Shown piece by piece: positions 49,780 through 62,689 of a stretch of 64,000 nt of DNA. Within the stretch, counting starts at the first letter, position 1; every line of letters starts with the position of its first letter. The translations under genes were made by a program, and so were the position numbers. The stretch is from Siniperca chuatsi (taxonomy: Eukaryota > Chordata > Actinopteri > Centrarchiformes > Sinipercidae): the NCBI RefSeq assembly GCF_020085105.1, contig NC_058062.1, forward strand, positions 6,179,945 to 6,243,944, given 5' to 3'. The notes under the pieces are model-generated. The model was not told where the DNA came from. It saw only the letters and a list, made by a program, of their open reading frames with translations, and made no database searches.

Positions 49780-52700
49780 TCATGCCTTTCCTTTGGCAAT
49801 GGCCATACGCTCTGACACAGTTTTGATGGGAACTCCTTTGCGGGTCACTCTGACATGGATGAAGAGTGTGGCAGGGGACAGACTGGAACCATCTGCTTTC
49901 AATAAATGAACATGTCGATAACCTGAGAAGAAAGAGTGTATTACACACATTATAAACAACATGCCACAGTGATGACTGTTCTATAATGTGTACAGTGTAC
50001 TTTATGAGCACCTGTTCTTAGGCTTGTGAAAGGCACAGTGAACTGCCCCACAAAGTCATTTTTGGCAGTGTGATCGTGGTCCTCCACTACAAACCGCACC
50101 AGGGCCAGTTCAGGGACCTGCATCTGGAAGCTCAGGGTGCAGTCCCATCGTGGGTTAAAACCTGTAGAGGGCGCACAAGAGCTGTAAATACATCATCCAG
50201 TCCTGTACCTTTCAAACAAACTAATCATGGCGTTGCACAGGAAAGGCTCCTACAAAAATATGTCAAAGATCTGCGCTGCTTAATGCTGTCATGTACTGCT
50301 TCCTGCAGTTACATCGTTATAAAATAATACAATAATGAAAAAACAGCATAACATTATTTTACAGCAATAATTGGTTTTGAATAAAAATACGGCATTAGCT
50401 CTCTGCTTAAAACATTAATGCAGGTAATAATATGAGGTTGACACTATTGTTAATGCTTTATAGTGAATAATGAAGTCTCAGAATTACCATTGTTGTCAAT
50501 GCGGTGGGTTTTGTCTCTTGCATTATCAATAGCCACACCATGAATTTCCACCCACACTTGTGGGTCAACAATGGAGCTGGCCTTTTCTGTGTTGATTTTT
50601 GGCAGCTGCTGTGCAGATATAATCTGAAAAGCAAAATGTAATCAGTCACCTTTCATATCAAATTCTGATGGGAAATCTATCAAAATTATGTTCAAGCCAA
50701 GTCAAATCAATTTTATTTGTATAGCCCAAAATCACACATATGAAGGGCCTCAGGAAAAAAGTGAGAAATTGCAGGAAGAGCAACAGAGGAGGAACACTTC
50801 TTGCAGGATGAACAGACATGTAATAGATGTCGTAAGTACAGAGTAGACAGAAACAACAATAGTAAAATGACACTATAGAGAATCAAAGGCAATATTAGTT
50901 CAGTAAAGTACAAACATATATTTCAGACAATAACATGCTCTTAAATCATTTAAGATGGATTTGAGTCAACCAATCAAAATTTGCTGTAGCACTGTTCTTC
51001 AATAGGTTACCACTCACTCGTATAGTCAGCTGGGTGGGGATGTGACCGGGGCCTCCTCCCGTGTTCTCTGGGTTAAAGTTGGTCGAGGGGCTGCACATGA
51101 AGCTCGGTTTGAGGACGTATCCACAGCGACCATTGGGGAGGAAGCGACCCTGGTTCAGGTCCATCTGCTCCCCGGGGGTCTGGAAGTTCAGAGCCACTGC
51201 ACAACACAGAGAGTGGAGTCAGTAATACAGCAAGCCAGATCACACACGTGCCATTAGAAAACATTTCAGCATCAGTGAATGCTGAATTACAGTCAATCAG
51301 TAAAAGCCGGTGACATAAATGTGTTGGGATGTAGCAGCAATTTGCAGAAATGAGAGTCAGTATAATATTTCATTGGCACTTACTGACCACATAATGTTTT
51401 TCAAATGAATTGCCTTAATTTGCTGCCATCAGAATACCATCCTAGCTTCAAGTCTGGAGTACTAACCCATCTGGCAGCCACCGTTCCACATTTCCTGAGG
51501 ATCATAGTTGGATGATTGGAGGCGCTGGCCAGAGGGGTAGATCCGGCTCAGCTGCCTGCTGTTATGTCTCACAAAAAGCTTTCCTGCAAATGAAAAGATG
51601 AAAACCGCATGCTATGATACACTGGAGGCTGATTATATTTTCTGTAGAATCAGCTGCAGTAAAGCAATGTCATAAAATCTTTTTGACTTTTTCTCTATAA
51701 TGTCAAGATGCAATTATTTCCACTGTTGTACCCGAGTCTTTGATGAGCCTGAGGGCCTCACTTTCAGAGAAGGAGGATATTTCATTTGGAGGTTTTTTAG
51801 ATAAATTTTCAAACCCACGGAAGGCAACACTGCTGCAATACACCACCAGCTCTGATAGCTCTGGGCTCACTTTAGAACAGACCTGGGAAGGACAAAGGCA
51901 AACATAAAAGAAAATTGGACAATTATCTAAAAAGTTAGCTTTAACAGCTTCTCGGTCTTAAAGTGGTCATATTATGCTTTTTGGCCTTTTCCTTTATTGT
52001 GTGATGTATTTTTTTTGTGCATGTAATAGGTTTGCAAAGTGAAAAAGCCCGAAAAGAGGGAGTTACCCTCTCCCACAGAACACACTGCTCCTGAACTGCC
52101 AGAAAACAGCTCGACTGTAGTCCAGCCTTTACTTCCGTAACGTATCTACCTCACTATGTAACAGGCGTCATAATGCACGAATTGAGCAGTTTCCACAAGT
52201 ACACCAAAATATGAAATTAAAATAACATTAGATACTCTCTAGGCAGTCAATGGGCATAAAGTTGTTACTGTGATGTAGAGACAGTGCACACTTAAAACGT
52301 TACCTATGAAAGACAAATTAGTTACAAATTAAGAATTGTCTTGCTCTAGTCTAGGTTGTGAAGCTGGTTCGGGTTGTTGGAACATGTACAGCTGAACCGT
52401 AACGGTATGGTGCCGTATGGTGTTTTTTGAAAATGAAACTGTGTCAGCCTATTGTGGTACAACCCCAAAATAAAATGATGAACCTGAAAATGAGCATAAT
52501 ATGACTACTTTAATGACAAGTCTTCCTGAACTGACCTTTGCAGGATCCTTCTTGGGTGTGTTCTTATTGCTGCTTGCTGGCTCATCCTCAGAGCTTGAGG
52601 AAAAACTGGCATAGCTGCCATTCTTCCCCAGCTGGCCCAAGTGAGGAATCTGCTTCTTCCCTTTTACCAGAATATGCCCCTTCAGCTCCTGCAACGAAGG

Positions 52701-55700
52701 TCATTGGAACAAATTACTTCATTAGAAAACCAGACAGCCAGGGGTCTTTGAAAAAGGATCCAGCTGTGTGTGTTGTACCTCAGGAGAAGGCAGATCCTTC
52801 AGCGGCTGGGAACTGAGGGGCTTGGTGAGCAGTTTGCTGCCCAAGATAGTGCGGAGGTGTTTGGCCATAACAGCCTGCTGCTCCACAGAACAGTGGTTCT
52901 CCAAGGACAGGATTAGAGGATATGGGGACGCCTGCAGGGAGAAACACAGGAAAACTTGTATGCCAAGCCATTAAAATGCAATTAGATCTCATAATAGCAA
53001 TGCAGGACCTAACACTCTAATGCTATAGTATGTCAAAACCAAAATATGGCAGGGTTGCCTCAGAGCCAAGCATGCAACCACAAGAAGTGCAGTAGGCTGT
53101 GAACGCAACAAGTCAGGAATCTGGATTTGTTTACTGACTGACTACTCACGTATTTCATTAGCAGTGACGAGGAGCAAAAAGCATACTGTCATAGCTGAGG
53201 ATTTACACCATCAGATCAAGCTCCTCTTACCTTGAAGGCGTACTGGGCGACGGTTTCGATGACCTCCTTGAAAGGCACTTTGGAGGTGAGAGTGTGGCCG
53301 TGGTAGATGACAGGTTCACCTTTATCTCCATCCCAGCAGTCCAGCTCCACACAGCGACAGCCCTGATTCAGAGCCCTGTCAGCGAAAGACACATACTTAA
53401 TCTTACACCACAGGACGATCAAACAAATTAAGAACATCTACATAGATTTTGATCATGATAAAATATGTGCCGTTTGAAGAGTCTGTCTGAATACCTGATG
53501 TATGGCTCAGTGCTGCTGGCGCTGGTAACTTGGTCCTTGGTAAGGTAGGTGTTGTGCGATGAAGAGATGAAGTAGTGGGCCAAAGGGCGGCTCATGTCCT
53601 GGTAGACTCTGGCATGGTCAGGGTTAACCACATCGTTCTCCCGGGACAGCATGTACATGGTGAAACCATTCTGGGTCATGAGCTGGTTCTTCTGAGCTGC
53701 AATTAATGGCAAAATGTTTCCATCGAGTCGGCTATGTTTTAGTGGGTTTATCAGCAAAACTGGTGAGAGTTTAATTGAAGGGTTTAAACAACATATATTA
53801 GGACTGGGTTACATGGACGACAAGCAGCCTCCCTCTCTCACAGGGATTGAGCTAGACAGTCTAGGGGGAAAAAATTTACTTGACTTCTTTTATTAATTAT
53901 ATTCATTAAATAAATAAATTCATTTCAAAGTCATTGTTGTGGTGTTGCTGCACTGTACTTCACCTGGCAGTCAAACTGTGTTGAAAGTCTCTAGTTCAGA
54001 AAAAGTATAATCTTTTACAAATATGTAGATAGAATTTAAGGAAGTCATGCAGATAATTTCGTCTTATTTCCAAACAAATTTTCAGATTCTCTTTTACTGA
54101 ACCAGACAGTCATATAATCTTCATCAAGCGAGGCTATGTAACTTTTGACAGATCAAATAACTTATTCTTCCACTTACAAATAAAAAGTTAAATTCATTCA
54201 AGAAACAAAACGCACCATTGCTCAATTTAGTACACTCAGGGGCTTAGCTGCTACAGCCTTACTTGGTCTGGTATGGCCGCTGGCGTTTGGTGGCTAACGT
54301 AAGCTAATGTTAGCAACCTTTAGGTAAATATCACTGTATAAAGGCACATTACTGAGTCACTTCACTGACTTTATGACTCTCCTCCATTTGTGCTACAGTT
54401 ACAATAGCTTAGCATTTTAGCTCAATGCTAAAAAGTAGTTTAGCTTTTAGCATTATCACGTACAATAATTGTCATTTGTAGCCACTGTTCGGCAAAAGTT
54501 AAATAGCCTTGCTTTAATGTCGGCAAAGCACATGTTTTAAAAAAGACTTTAAACTCTGTTGGATAATTTTGTTTAGTTTTTTATGTCATATCTTACATAT
54601 ATATATATATACTCAAGATTGACATTGTGAATATTGTTTTTTATTATTTACTGTAGGTAGAGGTAATGAATAAGAGCCTTTTGGCCTTTTTATGTCATTT
54701 GTTTGATTTCAACTTGTGCAAATAAATAAAACTTTGCCTTGGACATTCTGTTAATAAAGTTTGAGTTTTTGTGGGTGGCATTTTGTTCTTTTTATTTCAG
54801 CCATTTTATTTTCAGCTATTATTTATTATTTATTTTATTTCAGCCATTTTATTTTCAGCTATTATTGCTCATTCTAAGTACTTATTTCTTCCTTAAAACA
54901 AACCACTCTCACTGCTGGAAACACAAAACAGAGTACACCGCATTATTGTGCAGCAGAGGATTTTGCCTCAGTGTTTAGAATAGCAAATGCTTTCACAGGT
55001 ATAGGCCAAATCACTATTTTGTCAGACGGCAGTATCAAAAGGGACATTCACTGTGTTTTTATGAAAATGTTATGGGTTCTTACTTTAAAGCCTTAAATGA
55101 ATGCTTTTAGGACCTACCCCAGTCATTGAGCTCATATGTGAGTATGAGGCTCTGAGCATGATTCAATGAGGCATCTTCTCCTTGGTCTCCCAGGAAGTCG
55201 CGCAGCTCAGCAGTGGCGAGCACACAACCATTACTCGAATAGTGTCTGAAGACGGCATCCAGCTCGGGCCGTCGCAGCAGCTCCCTGCAGAACTCCTCAA
55301 TCTCTATATGATCCAGACGACCATCGCCGGATCGGTCACACCTCTGGGATACAGGGGATAGGGATGAGTTAAAAAGACAAACAACTGAATACACACGGAG
55401 AAAGATAGACACATATCAAACACAGAATGCTTTTATTTTGGGAGTGTTTCGAATTCCCTGTGGGGAAAGCATCGCCATAATAATGCAACCCATCTGTGCA
55501 AACTTACATTAAAAATATGGTTCTCTGAGGAGGGTCAGTGCTGGAAATTGCATCGGGAAGGAGCATAAAAACCAACAATTCAGCTGTAATAGAGAGCTGA
55601 GGGACATAGCAGGCAGTAATCCCCCACAATAAAGAAATAACTGGCTCTTGATTTGTTGTGGAGAAGACAAGAGGGAGGGGATAAAGATGTGGAGGGGGGC

Positions 55701-58568
55701 TGGTGGTTGGCCTGCTGCTGGCTTGGTAATTGAACACAGACTCTAGACTCCAGGGTGTCACAGTAAACTGATACAATCCTAACTAGCAAAAATATCACCA
55801 ACTCTACATCACTGTGCAGTTACTCCCTCTCTTCTCACATTTATGCTTTCAGTATTCGGCTCATATAAATTACATCTACTGACCATGACCAAGCTGAGGA
55901 TATTTTACAGGTGCTAAAAACTCACACAATGTACATGATGACCCTGACCTTGAATAAAGAGCGGGCATACTGCTCACTCAGGTCAATGTTGATCATCTGG
56001 AGGAGCCGTTTGACCTCATCGTAGCTCATCTTGCCGTCCTGGTTCTGATCCGCTCGCCTCAGGTAGCCTCGGATCCAAGTGTAGAGGGTTAAGGAATAAA
56101 ACCAGATTTAAACCTAAAGACTACAGTCAAACAGGTGAGGCAGTCTTTGGATTCATAACGTGCAGAGAAACACTTAAATCTCATCAGAGAGTCTTTACCG
56201 AGCTCCATTCTGTCATTCTGCAGCTTTTTATTTGTTAGTGAACCACTTGGCACCTATTGTTTGCCCTGCAAGGGGGTGGGGTTCCCTGAGGGATGCACTT
56301 ACAATTTTTGATGACATCTAGCTCTTGTTTCTATGCAGGTAGAACGCAATTATTATAAGTCCCTTTGGAAAAAAGAGTCTGCCAAATGAACGTAATGTAA
56401 CTGCATAAAAGAGTCGATAGTAACGAGAGACTTCTTAGTTTGTTGTCACCTGCCTGTAGGCTACTAAAAGTCTACATTATGAAACATAATAAACTAGATA
56501 ATTGCCCTGATGATGTATGTGTTCACAAAACTAAAAATATATCAACAGAGAATGAGGGTGTAATAAACAGAGAAGCAGAGATGATCTTAACGTTATACAC
56601 TACCTGATATCTACACTCATATTATCCTCTGGCTATGAGGGATTGTAATTACCAGTCATAGTCGGACTATATTTAGACAGGGATTTTTTATCTAGTCATT
56701 ACTGCTCACCTTAGCTATGCTGTGGACGTAGGATGGCGCATGTGACAGTGCTGCCTCAGCTACACTATATTTATTCTAGCATATTAGAAATTGGGCAGGA
56801 TATTGGTCTAGTTTTTCATTCTGAGTCATGTTGGACACATGCTCCTTTAAAGTGCGGAGCCCTCGCACCCAGCGCTGAGCTTCATCCTCACAGGGGCACA
56901 GCAGGTCCAGGCTCTTCCTGGCTCCTCTGAAGATCACTGTGAAGCACTGGTTGTCCGGCACCGACCCAGACAGACGCCTCAGCGCCTCGGACTGGCAGCC
57001 TTCACGCACACACTCCACTTCTGTCACTGCGACTGGGAGAGGAGAAGGAAAGAAAAAAGAGGGAAGAAGAGTTCAAACCAAAGAAAGTTCTCCACAAGAT
57101 CACAAGAACACATGGAGCAAAGCAGCTTCAATTTCATGTGTTTTTAGGGATTCATAAATCCCACCACGCAGAGTGACATAGCAACATGACTGTAAAATAT
57201 AACATGCGCTTTACATACGTCTTAACAGGATCATTTTAACCTGCAACTTCATGACTCTTAACAGCACACAAACTGACACGTGAGTGAAAGCTGGACCTTC
57301 AGTCTGTGCTCTTGCTGCTGACAGTCAGAGAGCAGGGCCTTCTAATGGGTTTTATATATATTGTTATCACAACGTGGTGGCTGCACAGGATCATTTGGAG
57401 GGTTGATACATGGGATATGTAAAAAATACAAGACTAGCCATGCTGGCGGCTCTATGAGGCTGTGTTAGCTAAATGCTAACATCACCATGCTAACATGCTC
57501 ACAATGACAATGCTAATACAGTATGTAGATGTTCGCCATATAAGATGGGTGTGTTAGCATGCTAAAAACAGCAAATTAGCACTAAACACAAAGTACAGCT
57601 GAGGCTGATGGAAATGTCATTAGTTTTGCAGGTATTTAGTCATTTTTAATTCATATTTAGACATAAATCAAAGCAGAGCTGAAACGATTAGTCAATTAAT
57701 CAAAGAAAATTGATAGCAAGTATTTTGATAACCAATAATTGAACAAATTTTGACCTAAACCTAAAAATATTGGAAAACTGAAATTTTGACCTGATGATGA
57801 AAAGCCAGGAAGTCATTGTCTGGGCACCATGAATGCGTGTACAAAATGTTATGCCAGTTCCACTACTGTCGTAGATGTTGAGATATTTCACAGAACAAGA
57901 GAAAACTTTGACCTGTTGGTGGCGCTAGAGGAAAAGTCAGGGGATTACCAAAGTCAGTAGGATTCATCCTCTGGACACCATGCATGTGTGTACCAAATTT
58001 CAAGTCAACTCATTCAATAATTGTTGTGATATTTCAGTCTGGACCAGACAGATCGATATTGCCATTTTGTCTGAGGAGTCACAGGACAAAAAGATTGAGA
58101 TTTATTTAACTTTTTATTTAACTTTATTAAATGTTTCTAGTATTTGCAGAGCTCTGGTGAGTCTGGGCAAAAAGACAGCCAAACACAAGCACACACTGGC
58201 TACTAGCTGATCTGCAGAAGCTCATCTAGTTCTGCACTGGGATGTCTGCAGTGTGGTGATCACTCACTTGGATACTAAGCAGTGTCTGCCCTGACAATAG
58301 CCTCATTCTCTTGCTGGAGGTCATAAAGCCTCTGCCGTCCACCTCTTCAAAATTACTCCACATTCCTCCTTTGTGGTTATCCCAGAGACGTGGCAAAAGT
58401 GACGCGTGTGTGTGAGATGGTTTAGATAGGAGCAGCAAAAGTGTTAAGTGTTGTATTCTGTGCCAAGTGCTTTTGAGCACAAGACACAGCACTGAAATAC
58501 AGGCGTCAGATCACACTGGACCTGGAGAATCGCCTGGAGCTTGGAAAGCCTTCATCCCAGATTCACAT

Positions 58569-58637
<69 letters not shown>

Positions 58638-61600
58638 TATGTTCCTCAGCAGCCTGCCAGCGTGGAATTATCTTCCCTCACACTGCTTGTTGTCATCATT
58701 GTATGGAGTGTTACACACTGCAACTCAACCACTGTGTCTATTTCTGACGGGGCTGCAGCACAATCAAGACGGCCTTCACCACCCGCTGACCCACAAACCT
58801 GCCCACCCACTGTCTCTGTAAGGCCAGCAGGGGTTAGCATTTAACTGCATTCCAACATCAGCACGGACGGCACAAGCAGAGGAGAGGTGGGAGAGCTAAA
58901 GGTCACGCAACAAGGAAGAAAATAAAAGAAAAAGAAAGAGAGGGAGGGTGGGAGAGATTGGTTCCATGTCAGCTGACACTTTAGTCCCCTTGCAGTAAAT
59001 TTTCTTTCTAGGAGAAGAATTAGTGGTAGCGCTTTACATTACAGCTCGGTAATTGCATAGTAATAGTGGGGTAATAGTTTCATAATAAAGAGGTTAAAAA
59101 TGAAGCAATACCATGTATTTACCAAAGTAATAACTAGGTAATAGCTTGGAATTAACAATGGGTATATCTGGGTTTTATCTCTGCTAAAATTCCTCCTCCC
59201 TAATATTTCAAACACTACCTTTTGTTTTAAGGTAATACTCTACAAACTATATCTGCATATTTAATGCAGTGACTTGTTTCCTGGTGGTAGTTTCTGTGTA
59301 GTAACCCGGAATCAGGGCTGCAAAATGGTAAACGACCTGTTTCTATTCAGTTTCATGGTGGCATACTGATTACCTGGAAACAGGTGTGGTAGTTTCTGCG
59401 TAGTAACCATGAATCAGAGCTGTAAAATGCTTAACTAGCTATTTCTATTCAATTTCTCACTACTTTCGACTAGACACATATAATGCTTTGTACATGTTTT
59501 ACATTTAAAGCTTCCATTTTGTTACTATAATATTACTATACTATTACTAAATAGGTTTGCCTCATTGCTATCTCTAAATGTATTTCCCCATTATTACCTT
59601 TTGTTTTTGGCCCCCTATTACTTTGTTACATAAATTTCAGTCTAATATTACCCAGATATAAAGATTGTTAATACCAAGCGATTACCTGGTAATTACATGG
59701 TATTACTTCATTAGTACCGCACCTTATTATCATACTATTACCACTATTACCAGCTGTAATGCTACTGAATTAGCTCCAAAAAATGTAAATGAATAGAAAA
59801 TGTATGATTAAATAAATCGCTCTGCACTTCTCTGCATTCTCCAGAGTCTAATCTTTTGTTCAAATACATTTTCTGTGTCAATATGGAAAACATGAGGCAG
59901 GTGAAATGCCTCTGCTGAGGTATAAAGAGCTAATGTTGTCCTCTTAAACCACCATCGTCTCAGCATTTATATTGTTTTTATGATTAACACCCCAATCAGA
60001 TGTAAAGTCTTTGTCTTCCTTTTTTCTGTGTTCCTGTAATTTAAGCCACCGGTGTAACCGGTGTAAGATGCTGTGATAGCGCTAACAAGATATGTGTCCT
60101 ACATTCTGACATCCTCAACTTGATTCAAAGACATCACCAATGCATGTTTGGACACAACATCCCATTACAGCTAATGCATGACAACATTGGGTGCTATTGA
60201 GAATTAAGACAACGTATAGAAAATTTGAATTATGGGTATCTCACTTCTTTTTTTCTTTCGCATTGTTTCCTCTCTTTCGCTCCATATGTAAAGGTCACTG
60301 CTAACTCTCCCACTCTTGACCGGGGTAAGGCTTCTTCCAATAAACATTGTATTGCCAGACGTCTTTTTTTCAGCTAAGAAGGAACTTCACTACAAGATCT
60401 CAGATCCACCTTCGCACAGGCACCCCAATCAATGGACGTTTAAAAGGTCAGTCCACCCAAATTACAAAAAAATTCCATTTTCCACTTAATCCCATGCAGA
60501 TAGTTTTACTTTAAAAAAAATAAGAAAAGTCTGGAGAGACTTCAGCCACTACCAGGATAATTCAGAGTGTTAAAAATACTAAAATTTGCCCACAGTGATG
60601 TCTTTGGATTATTCGGAGTAACCTGTACTTTGATTCAGAATTGTCCCCCTCACTTTTACAGTTTCAGTTTGATTCATTCACGAAAAGATCACTACTGTCC
60701 AACCACCAAAATCCAGATGGGAGAAGATCTGAGCTGATCAAAATGTTAAAATCATCTGAGACACATTCAGTTATTACAGTGCGCTCACAGCATTTAAGTT
60801 TTACAAGTAACAAGTGATTTCCAGGCTTTTTTGCCTCTCAGGCAACATACAAGATGCCCTACCTTCTTGGTGACTGCAGACACTAGTCAGGGCTGAAAAA
60901 GTCCCCCAACTCAGGTAAAAAAAAATCATTTAGCTGTTTTTATTTACAGATAATTCTAACCCCTCACTTCTGAAACCAAACCCTTGAGATTAAATATTAC
61001 ATTCCCACTCCCAATTAAAGCAGCCCAATCATAAAGGATAACCACCAAAGTTCACTTTCTGTGCACTGTGGGAACTGGTGTCATTAGTGAGCTCACGCCA
61101 GCTTCACCGTCTGATCCGCACTTTACATGACAGCTTATCAAAGTAGAAGTGAGCCAGCATACTGCACCTGACTCTTCACAAGTCTAGGTATATGTTTTAT
61201 GAATTGGTACATAAATTACACATGATTATTATTTAGCCAGGTTGCAATACCCATGATTAGTCTCCTCACTCACCCAGGAAACAAGCACCCACTTTAATGA
61301 GGCAAAGTGGAGCAGAGGGCATGAGATAGAGCCAAGATAAAACAGCTCAACAACTCTGAACAATAAGCTGGCTGAATGAGCGCTCTAACTCACATCCCAG
61401 TTTGCACTGGACTAGTGGAAGGCAAAGCCCTTTTCTCCTAATCGGATATCGCTCAAGTTTCCTCTCTTTTCATAGTGGAAGACCAATTCCTATTCATGAG
61501 CACGGCTTTTCCTCAACAACCCTCCTCACGTCTTATAACTAACTCCCTTTTCCACTTGGTCCTCTGCCTCTTTTCCACCTTAAATCCTCCCTTCTGATGA

Positions 61601-61847
61601 TTAGTCTGCTCAAGCCATTCCACACACACACACACACACTCTTTCCCTGATCATGGAGCCAGGTTTCAGCAATACTTACATGTCTGCTGGGCTTTGGCTT
61701 TGCGGGAGCTCTTGGTGGACTCGCACCACACAGTGAGTCCGTCCTCCAGGAGCCGCAGGTTTCGGCTCTTCTGCCACCTCTGAGAGCGAACTTTCACCAT
61801 GTTGCAGCCCTGCATCATCACACGAATGTCCTCATTGTCCAGCAGTC
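49780..61847 (-). CDS. plcd3: phospholipase C delta (plcd3), all but the first exon
   Basis: Cleaves PIP2 into diacylglycerol and IP3 in response to calcium. Fourteen phase-consistent exons (minus): 61847-61680, 57032-56804, 56078-55949, 55343-55118, 53696-53495, 53375-53231, 52931-52779, 52688-52536, 51882-51732, 51583-51467, 51196-51018, 50623-50488, 50161-50012, 49922-49780; about 760 aa. Order: PH domain ([22 protein letters not shown]); EF-hand loops [12 protein letters not shown] and [12 protein letters not shown]; catalytic X box with both His ([17 protein letters not shown]) and ELDCWDG; an acidic Ser-rich X-Y linker (SSSSEDEP); Y box ending in ALNFQTPG and CGYVLKP; C2 domain ([25 protein letters not shown]). 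The initiation exon is not found up to 64,000. Subtype 3 is chosen because nmt1 is the convergent neighbour, as in mammals; plcd1/plcd4 are the alternatives. The intron between exons 57032-56804 and 56078-55949 is of U12 AT-AC type. Confidence 0.93.
50703..50900. repeat. LINE/SINE-tail-like fish repeat
   Basis: It begins CAAATCAATTTTATTTGTAT followed by AGCCCAAAATCACA, the complement of a typical fish non-LTR tail. It lies in a plcd3 intron. Confidence 0.65.
51958..52513. mobile_element. MITE with inverted ends (AAAGTGGTCATATTATGC)
   Basis: The left end TTAAAGTGGTCATATTATGC and the right end GCATAATATGACTACTTTAA are inverted repeats about 18-20 bases long; the element is about 555 bp. It ends about 20 bases from the donor of the plcd3 exon at 52688-52536. 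Confidence 0.8.
54791..54866. repeat. two-copy tandem duplication (43-bp period)
   Basis: The unit TTTATTTCAGCCATTTTATT followed by TTCAGCTATTATT occurs at 54,791 and again at 54,834, in the plcd3 intron between exons 55343-55118 and 53696-53495. Confidence 0.85.
56079..56803 (-). other. plcd3: U12-type AT-AC intron of plcd3
   Basis: Read on the minus strand the intron begins ATATCCTGCC and ends TTCCTTAACCCTCTACAC. The start matches the U12 AT-AC donor consensus (ATATCCTT). TTCCTTAAC is the exact U12 branch-site consensus, about ten bases from the terminal AC. No GT donor near the exon end gives a correct joint. The AT-AC joint restores [18 protein letters not shown], the expected PLC-delta sequence. 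Confidence 0.92.
56330..56400. repeat. teleost repeat tail (AAGTCCCTTTGGAAAAAAG)
   Basis: The phrase TATAAGTCCCTTTGGAAAAAA with GTCTGCCAAATGAACGTAAT resembles the very common fish tail 'GTCGCTTTGGATAAAAGCGTC'. It lies inside the U12 intron. Confidence 0.6.
57440..58045 (-). repeat. fish dispersed repeat, inverted relative of 18,740-19,235
   Basis: It starts with GCTAACATCACCATGCTAAC-type motifs and contains CAGCTGAGGCTGATGGAAAT, the reverse complement of phrases at 19,08x. A CTAGAGGAAAAGTCAGGGGA block also matches. It lies in the first visible plcd3 intron and is more diverged internally. Confidence 0.65.
58568..58635. repeat. long (AC)n microsatellite
   Basis: About 33 uninterrupted AC units occur in the first visible plcd3 intron; it is likely polymorphic. 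Confidence 0.97.
59031..59762. mobile_element. MITE-like element with internal 102-bp tandem repeat
   Basis: The ends GCTTTACATTACAGCTCGGTA and TACCAGCTGTAATGC are inverted. Inside, GGTAGTTTCTGTGTAGTAAC (59,286) recurs at 59,388 with one change, followed by similar sequence, giving a 102-bp period. It is in the plcd3 first visible intron. Confidence 0.65.
59763..61679. other. plcd3 intron, no recognised element
   Basis: I see neither coding exon nor bounded repeat. A short direct repeat CCGGTGTAA occurs twice near 60,050 and a CA tract lies at about 61,620-61,640. Confidence 0.5.
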
Positions 61848-62457
61848 CTGGAGCACACACACACACACAAAACAAAACGGGAAGTTTTAATGTACAAAAT
61901 ACACTGTGATTCAGTTTGACTTTGAGTCACAGTGTCATCATCAAGTTAAGTTTGACTTGGTCTTGTGCTGTTTTATTGTGACGACATACAGGCTTAATGT
62001 CCTGATTCTAATGAGGTTCAACAGAAGTTGATACTGTCTGTTTAGTTACTCATCTTCCCTGACTATCTTGTCACAATGTTGTCTATATCACAGAGTAAAG
62101 ATGTGCAAGATTGCAAAATCCATTAAAAAGTCACAAAAAAGCTAAAACTACAGTGCAGGATCCTAAAAGTATCACAAAAATTGAGGTACCTATAAGAATA
62201 TGATAAAAAAAAATACTGTGTTTGCACGTGTCAAGACTGATGTGAGCAGGACAACAGGAATAAACCCAAATGCAGACAATGGAGGCAGAGCTAGAGCAGA
62301 TCAGTGATTTATTCACAAAAATAAGATACAAGGCTTACAAGACCACGAGGCAGGCAGGCAAGCAGGTAGGTACAGGTAAAAGTGACATGATTCCAGGAAA
62401 CAGATGACAGGATTCCAGGAAACACTGACGAACTGGTAGGAGGAAAAATGGATCTGG

Positions 62458-62504
<47 letters not shown>

Positions 62505-62689
62505 GGAGATGGGCGGGGAAGCTCAGGTGAGGGGTATGAGGCGATTGCATTGATTGCAGGGCAGATGAGGAAGAGTGGAAACACATGAGTGGGCGGGGAA
62601 TATCAGGTGACTGGGACTGGAGAGTGAGAGGTTATTGCAGGGCAAAGGGAGTGGCTGGATGTGGGAGTAAGATGAATGCTAAACGGTAA
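61848..62689. repeat. plcd3 5' intron with dispersed repeat and (TA)n
   Basis: From about 62,230 there is a fish repeat (AACCCAAATGCAGACAATGG; AGTGATTTATTCACAAAA; CCAGGAAACA units) with a (TA)n tract at 62,462-62,500 and two copies of GGGCGGGGAA (about 62,511 and 62,592). I cannot find plcd3 exon 1 here. Confidence 0.55.

Noticed and set aside
58568-58635. CRISPR-like or other functional array
   Set aside because: It is a plain AC dinucleotide repeat in a vertebrate intron. No spaced repeats of the CRISPR type exist in the window.
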